Part shown: piece after piece, positions 54,901-62,713 of the stretch
Position numbering within the stretch: position 1 is the stretch's first letter
Layout of the letters: each line of letters starts with the position of its first letter
NCBI GenBank assembly: GCA_021773235.1
Contig: JAJFKL010000030.1
Span: 62,001 to 126,000, forward strand
Reading direction: 5' to 3'
Source of the DNA: Gammaproteobacteria bacterium
GTDB lineage: Bacteria > Pseudomonadota > Gammaproteobacteria > Eutrophobiales > Eutrophobiaceae
DNA: 64,000 nt
Notes under the pieces: model-generated
What the model saw: the letters and a program-made list of their open reading frames with translations, nothing else
Database searches by the model: none
What the model was told of the DNA's origin: nothing
Position numbers and translations under genes: made by a program

Positions 54901-55711
54901 AACACCTAAGTTGGCTTCTGTCTGTGCATCGGGTTATCAGAGAGATATTTTGAAAAAAGAAACAGCAGACGATGCGTGTTTCAAGAAAGTGTTTAAAGCA
55001 GCAACAAAAAACTCTAAGCCGGTTATCTGTCCTGCTGGCCAGGAAAAACAATTAGTCGGTAACTGGAAAAATTATTGTGTTAGTTGTCCTACTGGGTTTA
55101 GCCGCGACCTATTGCACTTTGAGGCGAGCACGGCTGGTGCCTGTTTCAAAGTGAATAAGACGAGTGCAGTTTATAAAACAGTTGAAATACCTGAACGCTG
55201 GGATTCATGCCCGAGTGGCTATAAGAAAGATCCTAATAAATCATGTTTCAAATGTCCGACAGGATATGGTCGAAATGCAAACCCGGTAGGCCATGCCAAG
55301 GCTTGTACCAAGTGGCCCGATCCATTCAAAACTTCCAAAGCGACTATACATTCTAAAAAATGGGGATCATGCGCAAAGGGTTACAACAAAGACTTAAATG
55401 GTAATTGTTGGAAATGCCCTGCTGGGACGAAGAGAGATAAGTTGGTTGGAATAAAATCAGGAGCCAAAGCCTGTGTCATCCCTGCAGCAAGTGATACAGA
55501 GAAAGTCGCGGCTGCCAAACACAGTGGTGCGGGGAAGGCGAGTTGCCCAACAGGTAAGGGTAAATTCCAACATCTGTTGCCGTTACCAAAGGATTGGTTC
55601 TTACATTGTGGCGCTTGTCCTTCTGGATACGCGCGTAACGCGAATGATGTTTCTGGCGCGAAGGCATGTGACAAGATAGTTCGGACTGGCACGACGAAGG
55701 CATTGCGATGA
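48989..55711 (+). CDS. giant secreted multi-domain protein with Cys-rich, ricin-lectin and tectonin modules
   Basis: 2240 residues with a signal peptide (cleavage after A-F-A, residue 24). Layout: a beta-rich N-terminal half (about 30-1085) with two or more copies of a repeated domain and the recurring motif I-(N/Q)-I-G-x-x-R-(N/E)-T near 47, 430 and 460; Cys-rich repeats of the form C-P-x-G-x-F ... C-W-S-C-P ... A-C (about 1094-1300); two ricin B-type beta-trefoil lectin regions (about 1323-1617, with Q-x-W segments); another Cys repeat (about 1682); tectonin-like propeller repeats (about 1741-1963, W-K-K-I-x-G-x-A-x-D-I-A-I-G); and five further Cys-rich repeats (about 1976-2236). No catalytic domain was recognised. 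Probably a surface or secreted carbohydrate-binding protein. Confidence 0.85.
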   Translation: MNRQIKQTIFLCALSILNINTAFAGDTESGWTSSTTPTEGPTSGINIGDHRNTTGWSEDKKKSWAKRKVAYVLKLLAGAGKNPTDKWAPKKFSGTSTSIGFEVAIPGTDFDVSTFYTRSGSPIEETWHVALSLDTTKLKSSPLTSVYQDITAILGTPEYESLVLVTSEGSGKVNVADLPANLKTVLDPFKGNKAANNTKTKVISLAKGVNFFATIKPPEDGPFKVMEQALLLGGKVSDGSLHLTGSVGYDLLGKLMDDGKLEADKTAQQTAQTEVNASKEDKTIPPVALKIIFPSVIPAPFSLMDATQAKKTFFMEIDKTVLGIKYDKASNNLALDAGQDVTLWINKEDYTTKRKISFSKDKSDPNDSAYELKATGSVEDMNVTLFEGFTLEKLSLNGSTKVNFKTPAPEGEETTWQTGSVSDDATRNGGIQIGGNRETTKAETDSWQAAKPSTDAKRTDVAIGEHRNTGSEKKKATELKIVFGVTVNSTDVGDLTGALGLTTIKEGASKPRVKEVFMQFDGDAKVGGLNLADIRPLRNIPIVNEIAINGLGIGMSETAGNSEGLDFYLYSGLTWTKPDIKGQLAVMKRGRDFYVMSRVTDFSDKKVVDTLPGSEALDAFSGPLESFEMPNAMLVFSTAAGDSGRGGALNLSDLPTQIQTMFNGIVGSSGKVPLYGDGISIIAGIDLSKDENLKNAVADLGISTSSPLVMGGSLGGFESGKIKVAFFLDIPTIEFPKKNDKDHEMNDLISVNNAGGQFFISIDAVGPVFKTGIRANVEMSLPRVGGEGKEPDIVAVGGDFYLNIDAVGVGVRFAGYVNGDWHDPLGFEGITLKETAILVGTDVSGGVEIGLGTTLSFALVDDKGKAKAVKTNDFKKVFDKGELEARLKELQAQMATGEVETKEVDISAGFIIAINTTPALGIPVPKKLGMAFKNSEISLPNTIDIFDLFLKGLMTGPAQQELLESTPKGSPQREVLNVLIDGFNDGKWVPASQKVQMVAPVPLDVIYFKNVDIFFATPGAILPGYAALDGNIGLRLGGELWVTDLEGKNDKKVVDAVIDLTLNGLDFGKFAKDLEKTYLSIASVTIDPLREELNCPKGAFYDVGLASCWSCPKDYKRTLAAVTADNACKQTIFHHSKAKFEQDANLAWNCPTGTFYDARNQGECWSCPVGYSRGLTAVDHDKACYNVDLSKVTSYAKATKKKKATGLIGTDCPAGQFWHFDNGYCYSCPSKHVRTGTAIGSNKACMAVGAQSITGEEPATLVKPGRPEGSFLDIGKGKFYSCPEGYKRTVFAVDDKKGRACQKVEVNLANGKSEPRGQIKTKPAKNKLCFGAEDNDLSIGDNVVMQPCYDEDSRFQSWYLDSLNRLRPLQQLSLKKDKGAPMCLEIEYTVSDEDANVHIAASDSGSNVQIGKCSFYKEDNLAGVQWYVDQKDRIVNKQNSKCLNFKSKEKNLEIWDCLDKGNQFWEFGDNIVKPKDIAKAENGPIMLTTSGERELCLQTAKPVKNGNAVEMDSCGGEQNQVWYWNAKGQVTDESKKLCLDIEKDADDSPLTVATCRSMDDLTNVDSQRWLADTNGRVANDLGRCIDFADGKTEGKNATVIIGQCKDSAAANQLLEMMDAPKESIVVKAKEMTKEWREKMTAAQEKTSQDAGNLFAGILDPDSMVHTVATKQKKGTGLLKTNCPKATKDKDAQFWDAIDGGNCWSCPNKFTRTGHSVKSDKACIGKKSDAGELIASGEEISISWKKIPGAATDIAIGSIGDVWVVNTKGQVKYRDLVKNKWSASQKGNVEKVAVGKNSDVWLLNKSNEIFRGGVNGWKKIKGGLADIAAGPNGAVWGIGKTKKHDNGNYIYKWSGKKWVKQKGHAVQIAVTPKGQVWVVSAKGKIYSGNGKKWKLRPGLAKEVAIGADGSVWRLSEDDSHANGSTIYRWNVDGSNWELMKGHATSLAIAPSGMPWVTSKVNKIYDGNPKRKKTPKLASVCASGYQRDILKKETADDACFKKVFKAATKNSKPVICPAGQEKQLVGNWKNYCVSCPTGFSRDLLHFEASTAGACFKVNKTSAVYKTVEIPERWDSCPSGYKKDPNKSCFKCPTGYGRNANPVGHAKACTKWPDPFKTSKATIHSKKWGSCAKGYNKDLNGNCWKCPAGTKRDKLVGIKSGAKACVIPAASDTEKVAAAKHSGAGKASCPTGKGKFQHLLPLPKDWFLHCGACPSGYARNANDVSGAKACDKIVRTGTTKALR

Positions 55712-55766
55712 TGAACTTTGTTAAATTAGCTCAAAAATTACAATTAGAAAAGATGGGGAAACGATA

Positions 55767-57881
55767 ATGTTTGTAGAAAAAAAAATCAGCATGAAAATGT
55801 TGATGGGGGTTTCATCATTCTGTCTGGTGCTGACGCTAGGGGGATGTGTTCATAACGAGGATAAGCCCTCAAGCATGATAAACCAAAGTGGTGAGTATTT
55901 AACCTCTATCGATCTGCAAGGTGCGGCCCTAACAGACTCGGCGATTGATGACTACGCAACGCAAGCAATTGAAGCCATGCGGGCGGGAAAACTTCAGGAA
56001 GCCACAAAAAAATTTAATACCGCACTTAACAAGAACTTTAGCAGCTCATCACTACAGCTTTTGAATGGCATTAACTATCATTTGCGTGCTATTGGTGGCG
56101 ATAACGGATTGTTTGAGATGGCAGAACAGGGATATCTTGCTGCAATACGTTTCGATAAGAGTAATTGGACTGCTCGTTATTATTTGGGCATGTTTTATAT
56201 GGATACAAAACGTTATATGGATGCGCAACGTGAGTTTGGTGCCTATGTTGTCAATAACGATAGCGATCCGGAAGCGCTTTACTATCTTGCCAGAGCTTCT
56301 TACTACAGTGCAGATCCGGTGACTGCACACGCCGCTGCAATGCGACTTTGGGATCTAATGGAAACGCTTGATAGTTCGTCCATTGACTCAACTGAGATGT
56401 TACGACTGTTGGCAATGACTAAAGCGGCAGTTAATAAACCTGAAGAAGCCTCGAATCTGGTTGATGATTATCTTGCAAAGGGTGGTGAGGTAGACCACGC
56501 GGCCATGTTGCGCAAACGTCTCGGAGATTGGCGACATGTCTATGCCCAAAAAAGTGTTAATGCAAAACAGGAAGAGGCGCCAGCAGATGAGATGAAAGCA
56601 GCGATGGCAGCGGCAGATGAGGCTGTTGATTCAGAGATGGATGAGATGTCGGGTATGGAAGAATCAGATGGCATGTCAGAAACGGGCGAGATGATCGGCA
56701 TGGACGAGTCTGACGAGATGTCTGATATGGAAGAATCCGATGAGATGACCGCAATGGACGAATCAGAGAACGAAGAAGAAGCGGATAGTGAAGATGACGA
56801 ATTTGTTGAAAGTCAGATGGTCGCTGTGGATGTGGTTATCATCCGATCAGAAGAAATAGAGACGGAAGCTAAAGGTATTAATTTGCTAAATAGCCTACAG
56901 CTTCAATTTGGTGATCCGCAAAATGGTGTCAATGCATATAACTATGCAAAGACAAGAACTAGAGAAGCAACACTTGAAGGAACTGAAACACTCGATTTTT
57001 TAGACCCTGCAAATCCTACTGTACCTAGAATAGTGCCTGAAATAACAGAATTAACAAAAACACTCACCGATCTTAACCCGACTACAAAGTCGATCACCCG
57101 ATTAATCAGTATCCCTGCTGTTAGTTACACTTTGAACATATTAAATGAGCAGGGTGGTCGTAGTGAAGTGCTTGCACGCCCCACTCTGGTAGCTCGAGCA
57201 GGTCAAACCTCTGAATTTTTCTCAGGAGTGGAGGTCTCGGCTGCTGCAGTTTCGGGGGGCGCAGGTGATTCGGTATCAATCGAAAAAGAAATAGGTTTGA
57301 AACTGGCCATCACACCGGAATTAGGTTCTGACGGTGTTGTGCTATTACACGTGATTGCCGAAAGAACATTTTTAACGCAACCGAGTCGGTCGGTTGTTTT
57401 TGAGTTTCGTCTTGATACAACGAAGACATTGGTTGATGCGAATGTCGCAATGAGGTTTGGACAGACTTTAATTCTCAGTGGTTTGAATGAGCGTATTACA
57501 GAAAGTAACAATGATGGAGTTCCTGTGCTTAAGGAAACGCCCTTTATAAAACGATTTTTTTCTGAGGAAAGTTTATTAACTCAGAAGCGTTCAGTAATTA
57601 TATTACTCACACCGCGTCCGGCTTCCTACCTTTATAATAACCCTGGCACAGGTTTAACGACTGTGGGTGATCTCCATCCCAGATCTGAGATCAATCAACT
57701 GAATGAACGTTATGAAAGTTGGTTTAAACCCCTGTCTAATGCACAAACGGTTTTGGATGGCATATCGACCGGGAATTTGTATAAATATTTTCAAAGCAGG
57801 GATATTCCGGCGGATGCCTGGTATAGGAGTGATTCACATCCATTGCGGATGCGTGAAAATATTAAGCAGCTTTCAATCTAG
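55767..57881 (+). CDS. TPR-secretin outer-membrane lipoprotein
   Basis: 704 residues: lipoprotein signal (L-G-G-C, Cys27), TPR-like helices (about 60-260), a highly acidic Met/Asp/Glu/Ser-rich stretch (about 269-350), and a secretin core (about 356-640). The core is marked by E-V-L-A-R-P-T-L-V-A, the V-P-V-L-K-E-T-P-F-I-K-R-F-F gate-region motif and the terminal I-I-L-L-T-P. Secretins form outer-membrane channels in type II, III and pilus systems. No gsp or pil genes are in the window, so this looks like a free-standing pore for the secreted proteins beside it. It lies 55 bp after the giant gene. Confidence 0.85.
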   Translation: MFVEKKISMKMLMGVSSFCLVLTLGGCVHNEDKPSSMINQSGEYLTSIDLQGAALTDSAIDDYATQAIEAMRAGKLQEATKKFNTALNKNFSSSSLQLLNGINYHLRAIGGDNGLFEMAEQGYLAAIRFDKSNWTARYYLGMFYMDTKRYMDAQREFGAYVVNNDSDPEALYYLARASYYSADPVTAHAAAMRLWDLMETLDSSSIDSTEMLRLLAMTKAAVNKPEEASNLVDDYLAKGGEVDHAAMLRKRLGDWRHVYAQKSVNAKQEEAPADEMKAAMAAADEAVDSEMDEMSGMEESDGMSETGEMIGMDESDEMSDMEESDEMTAMDESENEEEADSEDDEFVESQMVAVDVVIIRSEEIETEAKGINLLNSLQLQFGDPQNGVNAYNYAKTRTREATLEGTETLDFLDPANPTVPRIVPEITELTKTLTDLNPTTKSITRLISIPAVSYTLNILNEQGGRSEVLARPTLVARAGQTSEFFSGVEVSAAAVSGGAGDSVSIEKEIGLKLAITPELGSDGVVLLHVIAERTFLTQPSRSVVFEFRLDTTKTLVDANVAMRFGQTLILSGLNERITESNNDGVPVLKETPFIKRFFSEESLLTQKRSVIILLTPRPASYLYNNPGTGLTTVGDLHPRSEINQLNERYESWFKPLSNAQTVLDGISTGNLYKYFQSRDIPADAWYRSDSHPLRMRENIKQLSI

Positions 57882-57904
57882 ATCGAATTCATTATTCAAT
57901 ATCT

Positions 57905-60328
57905 ATGATTTCCAGTTTAGAAATTAAACAGCACAGAAGCCAATTCTACAAATTTACAATTTGTTTATTGATGTGCTTTTTCTCTGTATCCATTTTCGCA
58001 GCTGAATCTAAACCATCAAAGGCAGTGCAATTTGATTGGACCAAAGTCCGTGGACAAGCTCAGGACATTGCTGTCGGCGCAAATGGAGAGATCTTTGTTG
58101 TCGCTGATGACAATGTTGTTTGGCGCTGGCGCCGTGAAGGTAGCGGTTGGAGTCGTCGTTCTGGTTTAATTCAACGGATTGCCGTTGATCCGAAAGGCAG
58201 TCATTGGGGAGTTGCCGAAGACGGACGGACATATCGTATGAGTGGACTGTGGTGGCGCCAGATTGATGGGCTTGCCCAGGATATTGCTATTGGTGGTGAC
58301 GGTACCATCATAAAAACAAACCAGGATGATTCACTTGCGCGCTGGGACAAATTTAGTGGACGTTGGAAGCTCATTACAGGATCGGGTAAACGGATTGCCG
58401 TAGGACCAAAGGGTAAGCCGTGGGTTGTAAAAGCCGATGGTAGTTTGGCGCGTTACGATGGACGTGAATGGCAAACATTACCCGGTCACGCAACCGACAT
58501 TGCAATTGGACCCAAAGGCAGCGTTTTTATTATCGACGCAGACGGACTACGCCAATGGGACAAGAAAGAAAGCCGATGGTTAGATGTGCCTGATACCACA
58601 GGTGGTATCGCTATCTCAGTAGGTATGGGAGAACACCCCTGGTACGTTGATACGACAGGTGCCATCTACGCTTCTTCACTTTTTTCGATTGATGATAACG
58701 AAACGGATACGACAGAGGCTGATGCCGTGACCTTTGTTGTTCCGGAGGCTGAAAAAGCCGAGTCTGAAGAGATTCTGGCCATACGACGCAGTAATAGTGC
58801 TGTCGATGATGATCCTGCTGCGATTACCAGTGATGAGCCAATTGTTTTTAAGAAAGTGAAAGGAACGGCTATTGATCTGGCGATTGGTGTCGAAGGCAGT
58901 GTCTTTGCTCTGCACTCTGACAGTGTAATATCTCGTTGGAATAATCAACGATCCATCTTTCAAAAATTTCCCGGGACGCTTATTCGTCTGGCTGTCGGCC
59001 CGGATGGATTGCCACTGGGTATTAATCTCAGTCGAGATATTTTCCGCCACGATGGCAAGGATTGGAAAAATATTAAAGGAAAGGCAGAAGATATTGCTGT
59101 TGGTGCCGATGGTACTGTGATCATTAGCGATTCTGACGAACGCTTGTTACAGTTAAATAGTGCAATGACGCGTTTCGAGCTTATTTCCGGGAAGAAGGGT
59201 AATAAACTAGCGGTAACGCCCGATGGTTCTCCTTGGGTAATCCGAAAGGATGCTTCAATCTTTCGTTGTGATACCGATCCCTGTACAAAGCTTAAACGCA
59301 AAGGGCGTGATATTGCGATTGGTCCCGATGGTAGTGTGTTTATGATTTCGACGCGCAATCAGTTATTTGTTTTTGATGATACTGAAGCGGATTGGCAACG
59401 CTTACTGATAAGTAAAAAGCCGATTGCCATTGCTGTTGGCCCACAAGGTCGGCCCTGGTTTGCAGACATAAAAAACGATGTGTATGCATCAACATTCTTC
59501 GAACGTGATGAAAGTAATGACACGGCGATTGCCAGAACAACGAATAAACCCACCGAGGTTAGTTCATCGTTGATTCCAACGACTTCTAAAAGTACATTTA
59601 CGTTTACCAAGAGGTTGAAATTTAAGGAAGTCACCATCGGCACCGCGACCACTGATAATATCGGTATTGGTCTTGATGGTTCAGTGTTTATTGTTGCTGA
59701 TAGTGGTTCTAGGCTTCAAAGGTATAACGAGAAATCTAAAGCTTTTGAAGATATATTTACACCTGTTAACAATGTAGATGCAATCACATCTGATGCAGAA
59801 GGTCGAGTCTGGACAATTGATTTTACTGAAGTACGGTTCCAAAAGAAAAAAGATGGTAGTTCATTTACTACGTATTCTTTACCCACTGCTGCGTTTGCTC
59901 AATCTCCCGACATAGATATTGGTGGCGATGGCAGTGTCTTTGCTGTTTGGATAACCGGCGAGCTGTATAAATTTAATCCATCAAAGAAGAAGTTTGAGAA
60001 ATTTACTTCAGGCACATTTCGGCGTGCCGCTGTCGGTGTTGATGGACGACCCTGGGTTATCGATGAGAGTACTTTTGTGGTGATGGAATATGATGGCACC
60101 AAGTTTATTAAGCCAGGAGGTATAACCCAAAAAGCGCGCAATATTGGTATTGGTGCGGGCGGTACCGTTTATATTGTGGACTCAGACAGTAAGTTGAGGA
60201 AATGGAATGCAACTAACAAGTCCTTTGATAAGGTTGATGTAACGGCAACTCATGTCGCGGTAGACCCGGATGGTCGTCCTTGGTACTTGAATACCGGTGC
60301 TACTGGAAATGCTTTTAGGGCACGATAA
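57905..60328 (+). CDS. secreted triple tectonin beta-propeller protein
   Basis: 807 residues with a signal peptide (hydrophobic 17-31, cleavage near I-F-A). Three sets of tectonin-type repeats fill about 45-260, 315-535 and 573-807. Each blade has a variant of W-x-x-(I/V)-x-G-x-A-x-D-I-A-(I/V)-G followed by G-x-x-(F/W). Tectonins bind sugars and lipopolysaccharide in lower eukaryotes and some bacteria. The gene begins 23 bp after the secretin gene, closing the plus-strand group. No enzymatic motif is seen. Confidence 0.85.
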   Translation: MISSLEIKQHRSQFYKFTICLLMCFFSVSIFAAESKPSKAVQFDWTKVRGQAQDIAVGANGEIFVVADDNVVWRWRREGSGWSRRSGLIQRIAVDPKGSHWGVAEDGRTYRMSGLWWRQIDGLAQDIAIGGDGTIIKTNQDDSLARWDKFSGRWKLITGSGKRIAVGPKGKPWVVKADGSLARYDGREWQTLPGHATDIAIGPKGSVFIIDADGLRQWDKKESRWLDVPDTTGGIAISVGMGEHPWYVDTTGAIYASSLFSIDDNETDTTEADAVTFVVPEAEKAESEEILAIRRSNSAVDDDPAAITSDEPIVFKKVKGTAIDLAIGVEGSVFALHSDSVISRWNNQRSIFQKFPGTLIRLAVGPDGLPLGINLSRDIFRHDGKDWKNIKGKAEDIAVGADGTVIISDSDERLLQLNSAMTRFELISGKKGNKLAVTPDGSPWVIRKDASIFRCDTDPCTKLKRKGRDIAIGPDGSVFMISTRNQLFVFDDTEADWQRLLISKKPIAIAVGPQGRPWFADIKNDVYASTFFERDESNDTAIARTTNKPTEVSSSLIPTTSKSTFTFTKRLKFKEVTIGTATTDNIGIGLDGSVFIVADSGSRLQRYNEKSKAFEDIFTPVNNVDAITSDAEGRVWTIDFTEVRFQKKKDGSSFTTYSLPTAAFAQSPDIDIGGDGSVFAVWITGELYKFNPSKKKFEKFTSGTFRRAAVGVDGRPWVIDESTFVVMEYDGTKFIKPGGITQKARNIGIGAGGTVYIVDSDSKLRKWNATNKSFDKVDVTATHVAVDPDGRPWYLNTGATGNAFRAR

Positions 60329-60548
60329 TTTCAGGTTTTAATTTAAAAGGAAATTGACAATGAAACATGAGGAAAAAGTAAGTGTTTCTTGTATATTCTA
60401 TTAATGTCCCACTTGAATTATTGTATTAAGAAAATAATAAAATTTAGTCAATAAAACGATATGGCGCACCATTCTACTCATTTTTAATTTCATAAATGAA
60501 ACGCCTGTTGCATCTGATCTTGCTTCGCTATTGTTATCTATAAACGAC

Positions 60549-61058
60549 TTATTTCTTTAATGTTTTATTTAAAGTGTTATCTTTGTTGCGTGATTCAACA
60601 GCAAGTTCTTTTTTATATTCAACCAATTTATTCATTAGTTTTGCATTACTCGTCGCGAGTATTTCAACGGCTAATAGTCCGGCATTTTTTCCTGCACCAA
60701 TTGCGACTGTTGCTACCGGAACGCCACCGGGCATTTGTACGATTGATAGTAATGAATCCATGCCACTTAGAGCATCAGTTTTTACCGGGACACCAATGAC
60801 AGGTAAGGGTGTTTGACTGGCAACCATGCCGGGTAAATGAGCTGCACCACCGGCGCCGGCAATAATAACCTTCAAGCCTTTTTTATAAGCGTTCTTTGCA
60901 TATCTGCCCATATCATCAGGTGTACGGTGTGCTGAGACAACGTGTACCTCATGGGCAACTGTAAACTGTTCACAGATATCTGCAGCTGCTTTTAAGGTTG
61001 GCCAGTCTGAATCACTGCCCATGATAATGCCGACGAGTGGTTTGGTTTGCGCTTTCAT
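60549..61058 (-). CDS. purE: N5-carboxyaminoimidazole ribonucleotide mutase
   Basis: 169 residues of class I PurE, with G-S-D-S-D-W near residue 14, S-A-H-R-T-P near 43 and the [11 protein letters not shown] segment. It rearranges N5-CAIR to CAIR in purine synthesis. ATG 61058, overlapping the purK stop as ATGA and preceded by GGAG, is preferred to an upstream in-frame ATG at 61082. Translationally coupled to purK. Confidence 0.94.
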   Translation of the reverse strand: MKAQTKPLVGIIMGSDSDWPTLKAAADICEQFTVAHEVHVVSAHRTPDDMGRYAKNAYKKGLKVIIAGAGGAAHLPGMVASQTPLPVIGVPVKTDALSGMDSLLSIVQMPGGVPVATVAIGAGKNAGLLAVEILATSNAKLMNKLVEYKKELAVESRNKDNTLNKTLKK

Positions 61059-62242
61059 TTTTGTGCTCCGAAACGAATACATGATGCAGCCTTTGATGCA
61101 ATTTGTTCAGCTTCATTAATATCTGAACCTAACGCTGTGATATGACCCATCTTGCGTCCTATGTTTGTTGTTGTCTTTCCATATACATGTATATGGGCGC
61201 CCTTCACTGCCAGAGCTTGTTCAATGCCAACCGGGTAGCCCGTGCCCTGCTCTTCGCCGAGCATGTTTATCATAACTGCTGCTGGCGCAATCATTTCTGT
61301 TGAACCAAGTGGCAGCCCAAGGATTGCCCTTACATGATTTTCAAACTGTGAACATTCACAAGCTTCAATCGTATAGTGCCCGGAATTATGTACCCTCGGC
61401 GCCATTTCGTTAAGAATAATCTGATTTTCTTTGGTGAGAAACATTTCGACGCCGATGGTGCCCACGCCATCAATAGTGGTTACTGCCTTGCGTGCGAGTT
61501 CAACCGCTGCATTGGCGAGTTCATCATCAATACGGGCAGGTGCACGTACGATATGGCAGATGTGCTCTTTCTGTACGGATTCAACCACGGGATAATTGAC
61601 CATTTCGCCATTCGATCCGCGTGTCACCATTACGGCTAATTCACCAGAGAAATTACAAAATCCTTCAACGTAGAGCTCTCGATTATTGCCATCCAATTTT
61701 GCCCAGGCATCATCAATATCTGCTGCGCTGTTTAAAGTGGCGTTTCCTTTACCGTCATAGCCATTGCGTCTCGTTTTTAAGACTAGTGGCCAGCCTAGCT
61801 GATCGGCGTGTAGCTTGATTTCATCTTGTGAGTTGACTGCCGCAAAAGGTGCAACCGCAATTCCGGCATCACTCAAGGCCTGCTTTTGAATCAGTTTATC
61901 TTGTACCAGTCCGATCGTTTTCGAGCTTGGGTATAACTGATGGCCTGCTTGTTCTACTGCTTTTAAACTGGTTGCATCGACAAATTCATTTTCCAGAGAT
62001 ACTAGGTCTACCTTGTCTGCCAGATTGAGTAGATTAGCCGGATCGTCCCAATCGCCATATAAAATATCTGCGGCAAGACTGGAAGACGGTGTGTTTTCGG
62101 TTTTTTCCAGGATGACGATCTCGCAACCCAGCTCCATCGCGGGTAGTGCGGTCATCTTTGCTAGCTGACCACCACCAACGATTCCAATGCGATGCCCGCT
62201 CGCAATATGCTTATTACTGGTCTTGTTATGATTATCTACCAT
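61055..62242 (-). CDS. purK: N5-carboxyaminoimidazole ribonucleotide synthase
   Basis: 395 residues of the ATP-grasp PurK family: [13 protein letters not shown] near residue 18, [13 protein letters not shown] in the ATP site, and [13 protein letters not shown] near 280. It carboxylates aminoimidazole ribonucleotide using ATP and bicarbonate. First gene of purKE; its start diverges from the pqqA promoter region. Confidence 0.94.
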   Translation of the reverse strand: MVDNHNKTSNKHIASGHRIGIVGGGQLAKMTALPAMELGCEIVILEKTENTPSSSLAADILYGDWDDPANLLNLADKVDLVSLENEFVDATSLKAVEQAGHQLYPSSKTIGLVQDKLIQKQALSDAGIAVAPFAAVNSQDEIKLHADQLGWPLVLKTRRNGYDGKGNATLNSAADIDDAWAKLDGNNRELYVEGFCNFSGELAVMVTRGSNGEMVNYPVVESVQKEHICHIVRAPARIDDELANAAVELARKAVTTIDGVGTIGVEMFLTKENQIILNEMAPRVHNSGHYTIEACECSQFENHVRAILGLPLGSTEMIAPAAVMINMLGEEQGTGYPVGIEQALAVKGAHIHVYGKTTTNIGRKMGHITALGSDINEAEQIASKAASCIRFGAQK

Positions 62243-62410
62243 GCGTTTTCTAAATACACACCCTTAAAAAAGTCGGCGAATTTAGCACAATCTGCGTAGT
62301 AAATCTGTAGTTCTGTAGCTAGTAGCCAAGAAAGCGGCATTAATTATGGTGCAGATAGGGTGGTTGTGGTTATAAAAAAGGTTGTAATGTGGTTATTTAA
62401 AACCAGTATA

Positions 62411-62437
62411 TTGGTTATTAACAACCAAATTAACCAA
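62411..62437 (+). promoter_or_regulatory. inverted repeat, possible enhancer-binding site for pqqA
   Basis: TTGGTT-(6 nt)-AACCAA at 62411-62428 followed by another AACCAA half-site ending at 62437. It lies about 100 bp upstream of the putative sigma-54 element, a usual distance for an activator of that class. The ligand of the site is unknown. Confidence 0.4.
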
Positions 62438-62513
62438 TAATAAGGACTCAATCTAATCAGCGAAATAATTATAAAGCATTGATATATAAAGCATTAATTC
62501 TTTTTTTGCGAAG

Positions 62514-62530
62514 CTGGCACACGATCTGCT
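62514..62530 (+). promoter_or_regulatory. putative sigma-54 (RpoN) promoter for the pqqA pair
   Basis: CTGGCAC-ACGATC-TGCT has the invariant GG (62516-62517) and GC (62528-62529) separated by exactly 10 nt, and full agreement with the TGGCAC -24 box. The start of transcription would be near 62541, about 50 nt before the first ATG. Two direct TATAAAGCATT repeats (62470 and 62486) lie just upstream. Confidence 0.6.
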
Positions 62531-62590
62531 CTATATAAGATAAGAAAAAACTTTATAACCGAACTTATAACTTAATACGAGGATACAACA

Positions 62591-62665
62591 ATGAATTGGC
62601 AAACACCTGAATACAACGACATCCGTTTTGGCTTTGAAGTAACAATGTACATCAACAACAAATAA
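62591..62665 (+). CDS. pqqA: PQQ precursor peptide PqqA, copy 1
   Basis: 24 codons and TAA. The peptide has the PqqA hallmark F-E-V-T-M-Y with Glu16 and Tyr20, the two residues cross-linked by PqqE and built into pyrroloquinoline quinone, plus the usual M-N-W start. Length matches PqqA (22-29 residues). GAGGA lies about 7 nt before the ATG. No pqqB-E genes follow; the maturation genes must be elsewhere. Confidence 0.88.
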   Translation: MNWQTPEYNDIRFGFEVTMYINNK

Positions 62666-62713
62666 GACTCCTCTTTAATCTTATTTAACACACTTAATAT
62701 AAGGAATACGACT

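Noticed and set aside
60360-60404. 14-codon ORF with a good AAGGA ribosome site after the tectonin gene
   Set aside because: Too short and without known peptide features; may be chance.
41541-61818. Many long open frames antisense to the giant protein and other genes (for example 51433-51939 and 54680-55051 on the minus strand)
   Set aside because: They lie fully inside well-supported genes in other frames, lack family features, and are shadows of biased codon use.
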